From NCBI RefSeq assembly GCF_000425265.1, contig NZ_AUDC01000012.1, positions 248,001 through 312,000 of the forward strand: 64,000 nucleotides of DNA, read 5' to 3'. The stretch comes from Maridesulfovibrio zosterae DSM 11974. GTDB lineage: Bacteria; Desulfobacterota; Desulfovibrionia; Desulfovibrionales; Desulfovibrionaceae. Shown in pieces: positions 1-8,855 of the stretch; within the stretch, counting starts at the first letter, position 1, and each line of letters opens with the position of its first letter. The notes under the pieces are model-generated. The model was not told the origin of the DNA. It saw nothing but the letters and a program-made list of their open reading frames with translations, and ran no database searches. A program made the translations under genes and the position numbers.

Positions 1-2036
1 TACGTTCCTATTGTAAGTGCTCCATTCATAGCAAACTTCATATTACCAGTGCCGGATGCCTCTGTCCCTGCAGTAGATATCTGCTCACTTAAATCACAGG
101 CAGGGATAATTTTTTCAGCCAATGAAACTCTGTAATCTGGAATAAATGCAACTTTAAGTATATCTTTTGTGCGGGGATCATTATTAACAACGGCGCCAAC
201 ACTATGAATCAATTTAATAATCTGCTTCGCCTCCCAATATCCGGGAGCAGCTTTGCCTGCAAAAATAAAAGTACGCGCGCTTACAGGTTCTTTACCGTGG
301 TCCACCAATTGAATATACATATGAATTATATGCAATACATTTAGCAGTTGCCGCTTATACTCATGAATACGCTTGGCCTGGATATCAAATATTGAATCAG
401 GAGAAACCTTAATTCCAAGAGTACCATGAATTAATTTTCCTAATCTTATTTTATTTTCACGTTTAGCGGTCATAAATAAAGCCTGAAATTCTGAACTGTC
501 AGCATGAGTATCCAGTTTTCTAAGCTTAGAAAGGTCGGTTATCCATTTTTTACCTACAGTATCTGTAAGTAATCTGGATAATCCCGGATTTGCCTTGAGC
601 AACCAGCGGCGTGGAGTTACTCCATTAGTTTTGTTGTTGAACTTTTCTGGTTCAAGCTCATTAAAATCAGGAAAAAGACGAGTCTTGACCAGTTCTGAAT
701 GTAATGCTGAAACACCATTAACTGAATGAGAACCGATAACCGCAAGATTTCCCATACGAACTTTCTTGCTGCCATCTTCTGCAATTAAAGACATACGACG
801 AACTTTGTCTTCATTTCCCGGATACCTGTTTTTAACTTTAGCAAGAAACCTTTTGTTAATCTCATAGATAATTTGCAAATGTCTGGGCAAAACTTTTTCA
901 AGCAGCGAAACGGACCACTGTTCCAGAGCTTCAGGAAGCAAGGTATGATTAGTGTAAGCACATGTTGCCTTAGTTATATTCCATGCCTTTTCCCACTTAA
1001 TTCTTTTTTCATCGACCAGGAAACGCATCAACTCGACTACGGTCAACGCAGGATGTGTATCATTCAGTTGAATAGCCACATATTTTGCAAATTCATCTAA
1101 ATTGCTATTCTGAGCCAGAAAACGACGGGTAATATCGCGCAATCCGCATGCTACAAGAAAATACTCCTGCACCAGACGCAATTCTTTACCAAATGAAACA
1201 GATTCTGTCGGGTAGAGAACCTTGGAAACCATTTCAGACTCAATTTTACGCTGTACTGCCCGTATATAGTCACCGTGATTAAAAATTTCCATATCGAAAT
1301 TTTTAGATGCCTTAGCAGCAAAAAGACGCAGGTAATTTACCGTATTACCACCGTAGCCAACAATTGGGATATCGTAGGGAACTCCGACAATATCATCCCA
1401 GTCCATCCACATGGGCAGATATTCCCCGCTTGGAGTTACACTATTTTCCACCCTGCCATAAATCGGGATTATAACAGATTGATCAAACCGTGGAATCTGG
1501 AGAGGCATACCATCCATCATCCAGTAATCGGCAAGCTCTTTCTGGTATCCATTGTGAATAATCTGTCTAAAAAGTCCATACTCATAATGAATGCCGTAAC
1601 CGCAACCGGGCATATCAAGAGTTGCCAGTGAATCAAGAAAACATGCTGCAAGACGTCCAAGTCCACCGTTTCCAAGAGCAGGGTCACGTTCACTAGCCCG
1701 CACCTCATCCAGATCAAAGCCCATATTCTTAAAAATATCCTCGCAAAGATCGAGCAACTCCATATTACAGAGCGAATTTCCAAGACAACGTCCGAGCAGA
1801 TATTCAATGGAAAAATAATACATACGCTTGGCTTTAGAGTTACGATATCTGTCCCGCGTCTGGATCATACGCTCAACTAATCTGTCACGAATAGCTAAAG
1901 AGAGAGCTTTTCCCATATCATGCTCATTTGCGTATTTAACTTCCTTACTCAGAGAGTAAACAACATGATCTCGTATATCAGCTGTTAAGCTTTTGCGATC
2001 ATTCTTTTTTTTGATGGCAAACTTACTTTTACTCAT
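1..2036 (-). CDS. glgP: Glycogen/maltodextrin phosphorylase, 3' end cut by window edge
   Basis: Glycogen phosphorylase (GT35) releases glucose-1-phosphate from storage glycogen or maltodextrin in the cytoplasm, using PLP. I read 678 codons from an ATG at 2036 with AGGAGG just upstream; the family is usually about 800-850 residues, so the C-terminus lies beyond base 1. Visible family motifs include ERDPALGNGGLGRLAACFLD near residue 120, NDTHPALTVVELMRFL mid-protein, and the PLP-binding stretch EASGTGNMKFAMNGALTIGT, with the Schiff-base lysine at about residue 667. No other glycogen gene is in view. The start and the catalytic lysine are intact. Confidence 0.97.
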   Translation of the reverse strand, partial: MSKSKFAIKKKNDRKSLTADIRDHVVYSLSKEVKYANEHDMGKALSLAIRDRLVERMIQTRDRYRNSKAKRMYYFSIEYLLGRCLGNSLCNMELLDLCEDIFKNMGFDLDEVRASERDPALGNGGLGRLAACFLDSLATLDMPGCGYGIHYEYGLFRQIIHNGYQKELADYWMMDGMPLQIPRFDQSVIIPIYGRVENSVTPSGEYLPMWMDWDDIVGVPYDIPIVGYGGNTVNYLRLFAAKASKNFDMEIFNHGDYIRAVQRKIESEMVSKVLYPTESVSFGKELRLVQEYFLVACGLRDITRRFLAQNSNLDEFAKYVAIQLNDTHPALTVVELMRFLVDEKRIKWEKAWNITKATCAYTNHTLLPEALEQWSVSLLEKVLPRHLQIIYEINKRFLAKVKNRYPGNEDKVRRMSLIAEDGSKKVRMGNLAVIGSHSVNGVSALHSELVKTRLFPDFNELEPEKFNNKTNGVTPRRWLLKANPGLSRLLTDTVGKKWITDLSKLRKLDTHADSSEFQALFMTAKRENKIRLGKLIHGTLGIKVSPDSIFDIQAKRIHEYKRQLLNVLHIIHMYIQLVDHGKEPVSARTFIFAGKAAPGYWEAKQIIKLIHSVGAVVNNDPRTKDILKVAFIPDYRVSLAEKIIPACDLSEQISTAGTEASGTGNMKFAMNGALTIGT

Positions 2037-2133
2037 TGGGCCTCCTGCTGGCTGCATGGATAATTATGAAGATACTAACAGTTTGAGAATGCTAAATCCA
2101 GATGTAATAAAATCCAAAACAGAGAATAAAAAA

Positions 2134-2162
2134 AAGCAGCAAAACCTGAAAGGTTGCTGCTT
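2134..2162 (-). terminator. Rho-independent terminator of the tup operon
   Basis: AAGCAGC pairs with GCTGCTT, extended by AACCT/AGGTT after a 2-base bulge. On the minus strand the stem runs into a run of eight T. It lies 24 bases past the tupC stop. Confidence 0.8.
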
Positions 2163-2185
2163 CTAAAATAAATTTTGCAATATAT

Positions 2186-2839
2186 TTAATATTCCATCCG
2201 CCCACCGGCAAAATTAAAAATAATGTCAGAGACATCATGCAACCAGAGGTGATCATGGCTTACAATTACCAGTGTTGTTCCGGAATTCTCCCTCGCATTA
2301 ACAGCTGCTGCATGAATAAGCATCGTGCTTTCACGATCAAGGCTGGCAGTTGGTTCATCCAGTAAAAGTACTCGTGGCTTGATTGCCAGTCGCGCCGCTA
2401 ACGCAACTCTTTGAGCCTCCCCTCCAGAAAGTTCATACCACATTCTGTTTAAAAAAAGATCTGGATCAAGTCCGACCTGCACCAGAGACTCATAAACGGC
2501 TGTCTCAGTTTCTTCACGGCCTATCCCGCGCAACTCAAGTCCATAAGAAACATTGCGCATTACAGATCTTTTAAGCAAATACGGTTCCTGAGTGAGCATC
2601 GTCACTTCACGCCGTAAATAAGAAACAGATCCGTCTATCCTTTTTCCGTCATATTCTACCTCTCCAGAAACAGGCTTTTCCAGAAAGGCAAGCATGCGCA
2701 TCAAGGTACTTTTACCACTTCCATTATGTCCCGCAAGTCCTACAATACTTCCCTCAGGCACTTGAAACCTATCAAGTTCAAGAACGGTTCGTCCATTGTA
2801 CTGCTGAACTATATTTGACAGTTTGTACAACTCGCTCAT
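2186..2839 (-). CDS. tupC: Tungstate ABC transporter, ATP-binding protein TupC
   Basis: ATPase subunit that powers tungstate uptake with TupB and TupA at the inner face of the membrane. The 217 residues contain Walker A (GHNGSGKST, about 37-45), the ABC signature (LSGGEAQRVALAARLA, about 138-153), Walker B with catalytic Glu (VLLLDEPTASLD, about 158-169) and the switch His (VIVSHD). The start overlaps the end of tupB by 4 bp, so the two are translationally coupled. Substrate is inferred from the neighbouring TupA. Tungstate supply fits the formate dehydrogenase maturation genes next door. Confidence 0.93.
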   Translation of the reverse strand: MSELYKLSNIVQQYNGRTVLELDRFQVPEGSIVGLAGHNGSGKSTLMRMLAFLEKPVSGEVEYDGKRIDGSVSYLRREVTMLTQEPYLLKRSVMRNVSYGLELRGIGREETETAVYESLVQVGLDPDLFLNRMWYELSGGEAQRVALAARLAIKPRVLLLDEPTASLDRESTMLIHAAAVNARENSGTTLVIVSHDHLWLHDVSDIIFNFAGGRMEY

Positions 2840-3534
2840 GGCTGCCCTGCTCTTTTCTTAATGCCGGACATAGAAAAATTAACTGCAAAAGCAATAACCA
2901 TAAGTACAAGGCCAAGTGCAATCCCCATAGCAAATTCGCCTTTACCAGTTTCAAGGGCAATTGCTGTAGTGATGGTGCGCGTATGCCATTTGATATTGCC
3001 ACCGACCATCATTGAAATACCTATCTCTGAAACAATCCTGCCATAGGCCGCCGCTGCCGCCAGGACAAGACTGTAACGAGCCTCCCAAAGAGTCGTGCGC
3101 AGAATTTGTCCATGAGCCGCACCAAGTGTCAGCAAAGTGTTTTTGAGTCGCTGGTCAAGGCTTTCTACAGCTGTTGCCATCATAGCAACGACTATAGGCA
3201 ATCCAAGCAATGTCTGTCCGACAGCAATACCCGGAATAGTAAAAAGCAATCCCAGTCTTCCCATAGGGCCATTATGGGACAAAAAAGCATAAACCAGCAG
3301 CCCTATAACCACTGTAGGAAAAGAAAGCAAAGTATCAACGATCATACGCATAGTCTTTTTTCCGTAAAAATCATGATACCCAAGCAGAAATCCAAGGGGA
3401 GCACCAATAGTCAAACTGGCAAGAATAGAAATAGTCGACACACATAGAGTTGTAGAAATAGCAGAATATGTTTCTGCATTTCCAGAGAAAAGCAATACGA
3501 AAGCCTGCATGAAGCCGTTTAAAATAAAATCCAT
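2836..3534 (-). CDS. tupB: Tungstate ABC transporter, permease TupB
   Basis: Membrane channel subunit of the tungstate importer. About 232 residues with several hydrophobic helices and the binding-protein-dependent permease (EAA-loop) region around LLTLGAAHGQILRTTLWEARY, which docks on TupC. I place the start at the ATG ending at 3534, preceded by AAAGGA; an in-frame TTG 13 codons upstream lacks a comparable ribosome site. Separated from tupA by a strong hairpin (3662-3695) and overlapping tupC by 4 bp. Confidence 0.92.
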   Translation of the reverse strand: MDFILNGFMQAFVLLFSGNAETYSAISTTLCVSTISILASLTIGAPLGFLLGYHDFYGKKTMRMIVDTLLSFPTVVIGLLVYAFLSHNGPMGRLGLLFTIPGIAVGQTLLGLPIVVAMMATAVESLDQRLKNTLLTLGAAHGQILRTTLWEARYSLVLAAAAAYGRIVSEIGISMMVGGNIKWHTRTITTAIALETGKGEFAMGIALGLVLMVIAFAVNFSMSGIKKRAGQP

Positions 3535-3661
3535 ATCATCCTTTATGCCTCCGGCAGCCAGAATCTTTTTCAAAATCTGACTATTTCTTTAACTCCTCAA
3601 CCACTTATACCAATTTGATTAACAAATATTCTACTACCTTGCATAAATTGATAAAATATTA

Positions 3662-3695
3662 CTCGGAAAGGAGGTACTCTCCCCTCCTTTCCGAG
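3662..3695 (-). terminator. Intercistronic hairpin between tupA and tupB
   Basis: A perfect 13-bp stem (CTCGGAAAGGAGG with CCTCCTTTCCGAG) closing an 8-base loop sits 13 bases past the tupA stop. The minus-strand sequence beyond it is only loosely T-rich, so it is more likely a partial terminator or mRNA-stabilising structure than a full stop. It would let TupA be made in excess over TupB and TupC. Confidence 0.75.
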
Positions 3696-3707
3696 CCATA
3701 TGATACC

Positions 3708-4535
3708 TTATTTAGCGTTAGGGATAAAAAGTTTTTTGCCAAGAAGTTTGAAATCGGCAATTTCTTTCTGAGTCTTAGGAGAAGCCATCCACTCTGAGAA
3801 TTTAGTCGCCAGTTTGTACTTAGCATTTTTGCATTTCTCAGGATTTACAGCAAGTACACTGTACTGATTGTACAGTGTTTTATCGCCTTCAACGAGAACT
3901 TTGAGTGCAGGATTACCATCTTTGGTGGCGCTGTATTTAATGTATGTTGCGCGGTCAGTCATGATATAACCGCCACGTTCAGCTGCAATAACAATACTTT
4001 TAATCATTCCCTGTCCAGTCTGGATATACCATGCTTCTTTATCAGGAACACTTGTACCAGCCAATTTCCAAAGAGAAATTTCTTTTTTATTTGTACCGGA
4101 ATCGTCACCACGGCTGATAAAAGGAGCTTTTTTAGCTGCAAAAGTTTTCATAGCATCAACAACTGACATACCTTTAACTTTTGCTGGATCGGCAGCAGGG
4201 CCTATGATTACAAAATCATTATACATAACTTCACGACGGTCTTTGAGAGCACCGGAGTCAACGTATTTCTGTTCTGCTGCAGGAGCATGAACCATCAAAA
4301 CGTCAACGTCACAATTGGCTCCCATCTTGAGAGCTTTACCTGTGCCGACTGCTGTCCAGCGCAATTCGATTCCAGTATCCTTTTTAAAAGTAGGGGCGAG
4401 TTCGTCCAGCAGTCCTGTATTATCAGTACTGGTGGTAGTAGCCATCATAAGAACTTCTTCAGCCTTAACCAATCCTGGAGCAACCAGCAGAGAAACCAGA
4501 GCGAGAGCGAGAAATAACACCTTAATCTTTTTCAT
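3708..4535 (-). CDS. tupA: Tungstate-binding periplasmic protein TupA
   Basis: Extracytoplasmic receptor that binds tungstate and delivers it to TupBC. 275 residues: cleavable signal peptide (MKKIKVLFLALALVSLLVAPGL..., cleavage probably after LVKAEE or LVKA), then the TupA-type anion-binding start ATTTSTDNTGLLDELAP (about 32-48) and the conserved SRGDDSGTNKKE segment (about 141-152). These are typical of TupA rather than ModA or WtpA. The ATG is preceded by GGAGG at 6 bases. First gene of tupABC; the promoter should lie in 4536-4784, shared with the divergent fdhD. Confidence 0.95.
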   Translation of the reverse strand: MKKIKVLFLALALVSLLVAPGLVKAEEVLMMATTTSTDNTGLLDELAPTFKKDTGIELRWTAVGTGKALKMGANCDVDVLMVHAPAAEQKYVDSGALKDRREVMYNDFVIIGPAADPAKVKGMSVVDAMKTFAAKKAPFISRGDDSGTNKKEISLWKLAGTSVPDKEAWYIQTGQGMIKSIVIAAERGGYIMTDRATYIKYSATKDGNPALKVLVEGDKTLYNQYSVLAVNPEKCKNAKYKLATKFSEWMASPKTQKEIADFKLLGKKLFIPNAK

Positions 4536-4784
4536 TTTTCCTCCAAAAACACCTTGTTAGATTTTAATAAAACCAAGACATCCGCATTATAGATACTTTC
4601 CGTCAAGACGGCTGTGTATCAGTATTCTAAAGCAAATCCAAAAGGATATGTCAACCAAAGCATAATTATACTTTCAATCTGAACCTTATAACTCTTAAGT
4701 GCTGAAGCCGAAGGAGAAAAGATATCCTTGATTGAAGGAGTTGTTGAGCCTATTCTGATACAAATCCAAAAAACAGGTGACCAG

Positions 4785-5573
4785 ATGATTAACGACAGCA
4801 TGCATTTTACCATACAAGAGTACTCTAACGGCTCTTTTAAGGACAAGGAAATTCAGAGTATTCTCGAAATACCACTAACCATAAATCTCAACGGGCGTGA
4901 GGTTGTAACTTTACTGACAACATCAAAATTTCCGAATTACCTTGCAGTAGGGTTCCTTAAATCTGATGCGTATATTTCATCCTTAGATCAAATCACCGAT
5001 TTAAAAATAACTGAAAGTCCAGATCGCATTGTTGCAGATGTTACAGTCACCCACGACCCATGGAAAGGACGTGTTCTTGAATATTCCATAACATCAGGCT
5101 GCGGCAAAGGAACTAACTTCGGACGCAACGTATCGACCGTTTCAAAACGCTCAATCAAATCTGCCTTAAAAGTTACACCAGAACAAATTTTAAGTCACGC
5201 CACTGAACTTCATGCGCGCTCTACTCTTTATGGCAAAACACGTGGATGTCACAATTCATCTTTATGTACACCTGAAAAAATGCTTTATTTCAGGGAAGAT
5301 ATCGGCAGACACAACGCAATTGATATGATCGTTGGTCAATGTTTTTTAGAAGAAGTTCCAACGGATGGTAAAATGATCGTTTCTACAGGCCGTGTTGCCT
5401 CTGAAATACTGCTTAAAACCGTTCGTATAGGAGTTCCGATTTTAGCTTCTACAGCAGTTGCCACCAGTTTTTCCGTTGAACTGGCTCGAAAAATAGGGAT
5501 TACTCTCATTGGGAATATAAGTGACACAGGATTTTGGGTATACAACGATCAAGGCCGTATCCAAGGGCTTTAA
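4785..5573 (+). CDS. fdhD: Formate dehydrogenase accessory sulfurtransferase FdhD
   Basis: FdhD passes sulfur to the bis-MGD molybdenum/tungsten cofactor so that formate dehydrogenase becomes active. About 262 residues. Family motifs are the SGCGKGTNFGR loop (Cys106) and REDIGRHNAIDMIVG, the nucleotide-cofactor binding region. Well-studied homologues carry two cysteines in the loop; only one is visible here at that position, with others nearby in RGCHNSSLC. I chose the ATG at 4785 (AGGTGA 5 bases before) over a TTG at 4728. Divergent from tupA, so tungstate supply and insertion genes share an intergenic region. Confidence 0.9.
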   Translation: MINDSMHFTIQEYSNGSFKDKEIQSILEIPLTINLNGREVVTLLTTSKFPNYLAVGFLKSDAYISSLDQITDLKITESPDRIVADVTVTHDPWKGRVLEYSITSGCGKGTNFGRNVSTVSKRSIKSALKVTPEQILSHATELHARSTLYGKTRGCHNSSLCTPEKMLYFREDIGRHNAIDMIVGQCFLEEVPTDGKMIVSTGRVASEILLKTVRIGVPILASTAVATSFSVELARKIGITLIGNISDTGFWVYNDQGRIQGL

Positions 5574-6011
5574 TCACAATAATATCACCTTGTCTGAAGG
5601 CACAAGTCTATTGTATCAAAACTGTCATAATAGACTTTATTTCTCTGGCTAAAAACACATTTCATATTACCACAGGCAAAGTTTTTTTCTTATTCCTATC
5701 AATCAAATTTATGTATAGGTACATGCTAGTATCAAAGATCTTCGCAGCAAACTTTTATTAAAAAATATTTTCTATCCATAACAAGCTGTTATTATGTAAT
5801 ATATCTTAGACACACTTTGCCTGTTTGCAATCTAATTATCCTCTGTGCAAAACCATGAGTAGTTTGCATTCCTATGCACCTTATGTGTATAAGACTTATG
5901 CGATTCGGTACATGTTAAAATTAACCTAAAAGTCATAGCCGCTGTCTGTGGTGAGTAATATTACTGGCAGTCAAATAGTGGCCCAATTGGTATTTTTTAA
6001 GGAGCTAATTG
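5574..6011. other. Intergenic region fdhD-fdhE with possible structured leader
   Basis: 438 bases without a convincing gene. About 5938-5985 could fold: GCCGCT near 5941 can pair (one G-U) with AGTGGC near 5980, enclosing CTG/CAG and the perfect 12-base palindrome AGTAATATTACT. An inverted GTTAA-AA-TTAAC lies near 5915. It precedes fdhE, so a leader or operator is possible; I cannot match it to a known riboswitch. GGAG at 6001-6004 is the fdhE ribosome site. Confidence 0.35.
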
Positions 6012-6959
6012 ATGAGTTACGATTACACTGCCGCAAAACGCCAGCTTGATAAAAAAATCTCAGACCTTGAGAGCAAGCCTTTTCTACCAGAAGAACTTGT
6101 CGGGCTGATCGCTAAAGTAGCCCGCATTCAGCTTGAAGCACAAGAAAAAGCCAGGCCTGTAATCCCTGAACCATCGAAATTAGCTACTGCTGACGAAAAT
6201 TTACAAGGACGACCTCTCATACTGAGAAGTGATTTTCCGTACGATCTGGACCAAGCCACTGTACTTTTTAATCAATTATCCACTATTCTGACTGAATCTG
6301 AAGGTATAATATCTGAAGCAAGTAACTTCTTAACTGAGCAGCTTAAATCAGGAGAGTTGAATATTAAAGAAGCTTTCAGTGCTTACCTTAAAGGTGATGA
6401 TAAGTTCTTCTCCAAATGGGCAGAAAAAACACCTGAAGCTCCGCGTACACTTAATTTTCTCGTACAATCATCTCTAACTCCTTCCATTAAAGCTGCCGCT
6501 CTTGAACTTGAACAGTATCTGCCTACACAGGAACCAGAAGAAAAAAAAGGACCGGCAAACAAAGAACTGGACTTTGATGTAAGCCTGCCCCCGGCCAGAA
6601 TGCATGGTCACTGTCCTATTTGCGGAAGCATTGCTTTCATGCACACACTGCATCACAAACAGGGATATCGTTATGCAAACTGTTCTTTTTGCCATACAGA
6701 ATACAGAGTACGCAGACTTGCCTGTGGATACTGCGATGAAGGCAATCCTGAAAAACTCAAATTTTTCACAGTGGATGAATCCCCTGGATACCGTGTTGAT
6801 GTTTGTGAATCTTGCAAAAGCTATATAAAAACAGCTGACTTCAGAGAATTTGATAAAATTTCCATTCCGGCACTTGATGATCTGGAATCCCTTCCTCTTG
6901 ATTTTGTTGCAGTCGAAGAAGGATATACGCGTGGCACTTTATCCGTGTGGGGGTTCTAA
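6012..6959 (+). CDS. fdhE: Formate dehydrogenase accessory protein FdhE
   Basis: FdhE-family proteins are needed for making active formate dehydrogenase, probably by acting on the folded Fe-S/Mo(W) enzyme before export. 315 residues: a helical N-terminal half, then four CxxC pairs (Cys201/204, 224/227, 238/241, 265/268) forming the rubredoxin-like metal sites, in the form [17 protein letters not shown] and CESC. Start is the ATG at 6012 with GGAG 7 bases upstream; a TTG directly before it is less likely. moaA begins 1 base after the stop, so the two are an operon. Confidence 0.93.
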   Translation: MSYDYTAAKRQLDKKISDLESKPFLPEELVGLIAKVARIQLEAQEKARPVIPEPSKLATADENLQGRPLILRSDFPYDLDQATVLFNQLSTILTESEGIISEASNFLTEQLKSGELNIKEAFSAYLKGDDKFFSKWAEKTPEAPRTLNFLVQSSLTPSIKAAALELEQYLPTQEPEEKKGPANKELDFDVSLPPARMHGHCPICGSIAFMHTLHHKQGYRYANCSFCHTEYRVRRLACGYCDEGNPEKLKFFTVDESPGYRVDVCESCKSYIKTADFREFDKISIPALDDLESLPLDFVAVEEGYTRGTLSVWGF

Positions 6960-6960
6960 A

Positions 6961-7953
6961 ATGGTACTTACCGATAAATTAGGAAGAAGTATCAGCTATT
7001 TACGCCTTAGCGTTACTGATAGATGTAATCTACGCTGCGTGTATTGCGTGACCAAGGATTTTAAATTTATCCCTCACCCCGATATTCTTCGCTATGAAGA
7101 AATGTTACGCCTGATTGGACTTGCTACATCCATGAATATCAGCAAACTTCGCCTTACCGGCGGTGAACCATTTGCACGCCGTGGATTTATGGATTTCATT
7201 GGTGAGATTATGTCACGCCACGAAGACATTGATCTACGTATTACGACAAACGGGACAACAATTAAAAATGTTGTTCCAGATTTAAAAAAAATAGGTGTTA
7301 GAAGACTTAATATATCACTTGATACTCTAAACAGACAAACATTTAAGGAAGTAACAGGTAAGGATCATCTTAATGACGTTCTTGCAACTATTGAATCGTG
7401 CTTATCAGCAGGAATCAAGATTAAGATAAATGCGGTTGCCATGAAAGGTACCAACGATAAAGAGCTGGGAGTATTTCTTGATTTTGCCCGTAAAAACCCT
7501 GTAGATTTGCGCTTCATTGAATTCATGCCTATGGGCGATGACACGCAGTCAGACAGACAATTCTGGTCAGCGGATGACATCCTTTTACAAGCAAAAGAAT
7601 TTGCTAATTTAATTCCCGCTGAACGCACACCAGACAACCGTGGTCCAGCCCGAATGTATACAATTGAGAACGGCAAAGGCAGACTGGGTCTCATTTCTCC
7701 TGTAAGCTCACATTTTTGCGGAACGTGTAACAGACTGCGCATTACATCTGATGGACAGCTGCGAACCTGCCTCTTTTCGGACCGTACATATAATCTACGT
7801 AATATTTTGCGCAACCCGAAGCTTGGAGATGACCAGCTCCTGAGAGTTATTGCCGCAGCGACGCGCGACAAACCGCTTGGTTATCATCTTCTGGAATCCA
7901 GATCAGGAAATGAAGGTGTATGCACAACGCAGATGTCTTCTATTGGTGGCTAG
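6961..7953 (+). CDS. moaA: GTP 3',8-cyclase MoaA (molybdenum cofactor step 1)
   Basis: Radical-SAM enzyme that turns GTP into 3',8-cyclo-GTP, the first step of molybdopterin synthesis. 330 residues: radical-SAM cluster CNLRCVYC (Cys22, 26, 29), the [13 protein letters not shown] segment, the C-terminal second [4Fe-4S] motif [18 protein letters not shown], and the conserved C-terminal Gly-Gly (ending SSIGG). The ATG lies one base after the fdhE stop; the frame is open further upstream but that part overlaps fdhE and is not MoaA-like. Links cofactor synthesis to formate dehydrogenase maturation. Confidence 0.97.
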   Translation: MVLTDKLGRSISYLRLSVTDRCNLRCVYCVTKDFKFIPHPDILRYEEMLRLIGLATSMNISKLRLTGGEPFARRGFMDFIGEIMSRHEDIDLRITTNGTTIKNVVPDLKKIGVRRLNISLDTLNRQTFKEVTGKDHLNDVLATIESCLSAGIKIKINAVAMKGTNDKELGVFLDFARKNPVDLRFIEFMPMGDDTQSDRQFWSADDILLQAKEFANLIPAERTPDNRGPARMYTIENGKGRLGLISPVSSHFCGTCNRLRITSDGQLRTCLFSDRTYNLRNILRNPKLGDDQLLRVIAAATRDKPLGYHLLESRSGNEGVCTTQMSSIGG

Positions 7954-7973
7954 CCAATGGCTCTGAGTTAACT

Positions 7974-8846
7974 ATGGCAGATAATAATGAAATGATAGAA
8001 AAACTGGTATCGTCAGAAGAAGAAGCCAGAAAATTTTTAATCCACAAATGTTTGGGTGAGCGTAAACTCTTCTGTCCACGCTGCAGAGAACTTAAGCTTT
8101 ATGCACTCAACGGTAATCGTTATCGCTGCTCATCATGCAAATACACATTTCAGGAGTTCAGTGGTAGATGGATTAACAACGGAGGGCTTTCCTGCCGTGA
8201 ATGGCTTCGTCTGATTCAGATGTTCTCTGAAGACAACACTGCTCACGCCATCTCGCAGGACCTGGGATTGTCCTACAACGCAACCTATAAAGCGATAACT
8301 GCTATACGATTTGCTATCCTTTCACAGGCAATTGATGCGCAGCAGCTACTAGGCCCTGAAACAGGACTGCATACCCATCTTAAGGGTAAGAAACTGACTG
8401 GTGTGCCTGCTCAAAGTAATTCTGGAGAAATACCTGTATTTGGCATAATGGAAAAAAACGGCTGGGTGTTCATTGATCTTATGCAGAATATTACTGCAGA
8501 ATCAGTCTTCCACTTCAATCATAATTTTCATCTGAAGCTTGTACGGCATGGCTCAATTATCCACACTGACCGTTATCAGAAATACGATGCACTAATTCTT
8601 TGTGGCGACGAAACTCTTCCACTGGACTATATTCGTAAATACCGAAATATAACCCCACACATAGAAACTTCAGAAGGCGAATTCTGGGATTTTGCAAGAG
8701 AAAGATTCAAACGGTACAAAGGGATTTCTCCTCACCGTTTCCCCCTTTATCTTAAAGAACTGGAATTCAGATTTAATAACCGTAGTAAAAATATTTTCGA
8801 TCTACTTGTAGGTTATATGTGTAAAATAGTACCTGATGTTGATTAA
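7974..8846 (+). CDS. IS1595-transposase-like protein, probably domesticated
   Basis: 290 residues. An N-terminal zinc ribbon (Cys34, 37, 52, 55), a helix-turn-helix-like segment (AISQDLGLSYNATYKAI), then an ISXO2/IS1595-type domain with HTDRYQKYDAL and the C-terminal EGEFWDFARERFKR...RFNNR pattern. The first catalytic region, normally like DETYxGGK in this family, reads LHTHLKGKK here, so the DDE site looks damaged. I see no terminal inverted repeats or target duplication, and the gene follows moaA by 20 bases. It may be a DNA-binding protein recruited to the fdhE-moaA operon; its role is unknown. An upstream ATG at 7920 (GAAGGTG before it) is an alternative start overlapping moaA. Confidence 0.75.
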   Translation: MADNNEMIEKLVSSEEEARKFLIHKCLGERKLFCPRCRELKLYALNGNRYRCSSCKYTFQEFSGRWINNGGLSCREWLRLIQMFSEDNTAHAISQDLGLSYNATYKAITAIRFAILSQAIDAQQLLGPETGLHTHLKGKKLTGVPAQSNSGEIPVFGIMEKNGWVFIDLMQNITAESVFHFNHNFHLKLVRHGSIIHTDRYQKYDALILCGDETLPLDYIRKYRNITPHIETSEGEFWDFARERFKRYKGISPHRFPLYLKELEFRFNNRSKNIFDLLVGYMCKIVPDVD

Positions 8847-8855
8847 AGTATTTTT

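Noticed and set aside
2134-2162. Hairpin as terminator of a plus-strand gene
   Set aside because: No gene ends there on the plus strand; the T-run is on the minus side after tupC.
4728-4784. TTG start for fdhD, 19 codons upstream
   Set aside because: No good ribosome site at the right distance; the ATG at 4785 has AGGTGA. Kept only as an alternative.
7365-7871. 168-codon open frame antisense to moaA
   Set aside because: Lies wholly within moaA, which has all its radical-SAM motifs.
7974-8846. An active insertion sequence
   Set aside because: No terminal inverted repeats, no target duplication, altered first catalytic motif, and operon-like spacing after moaA.
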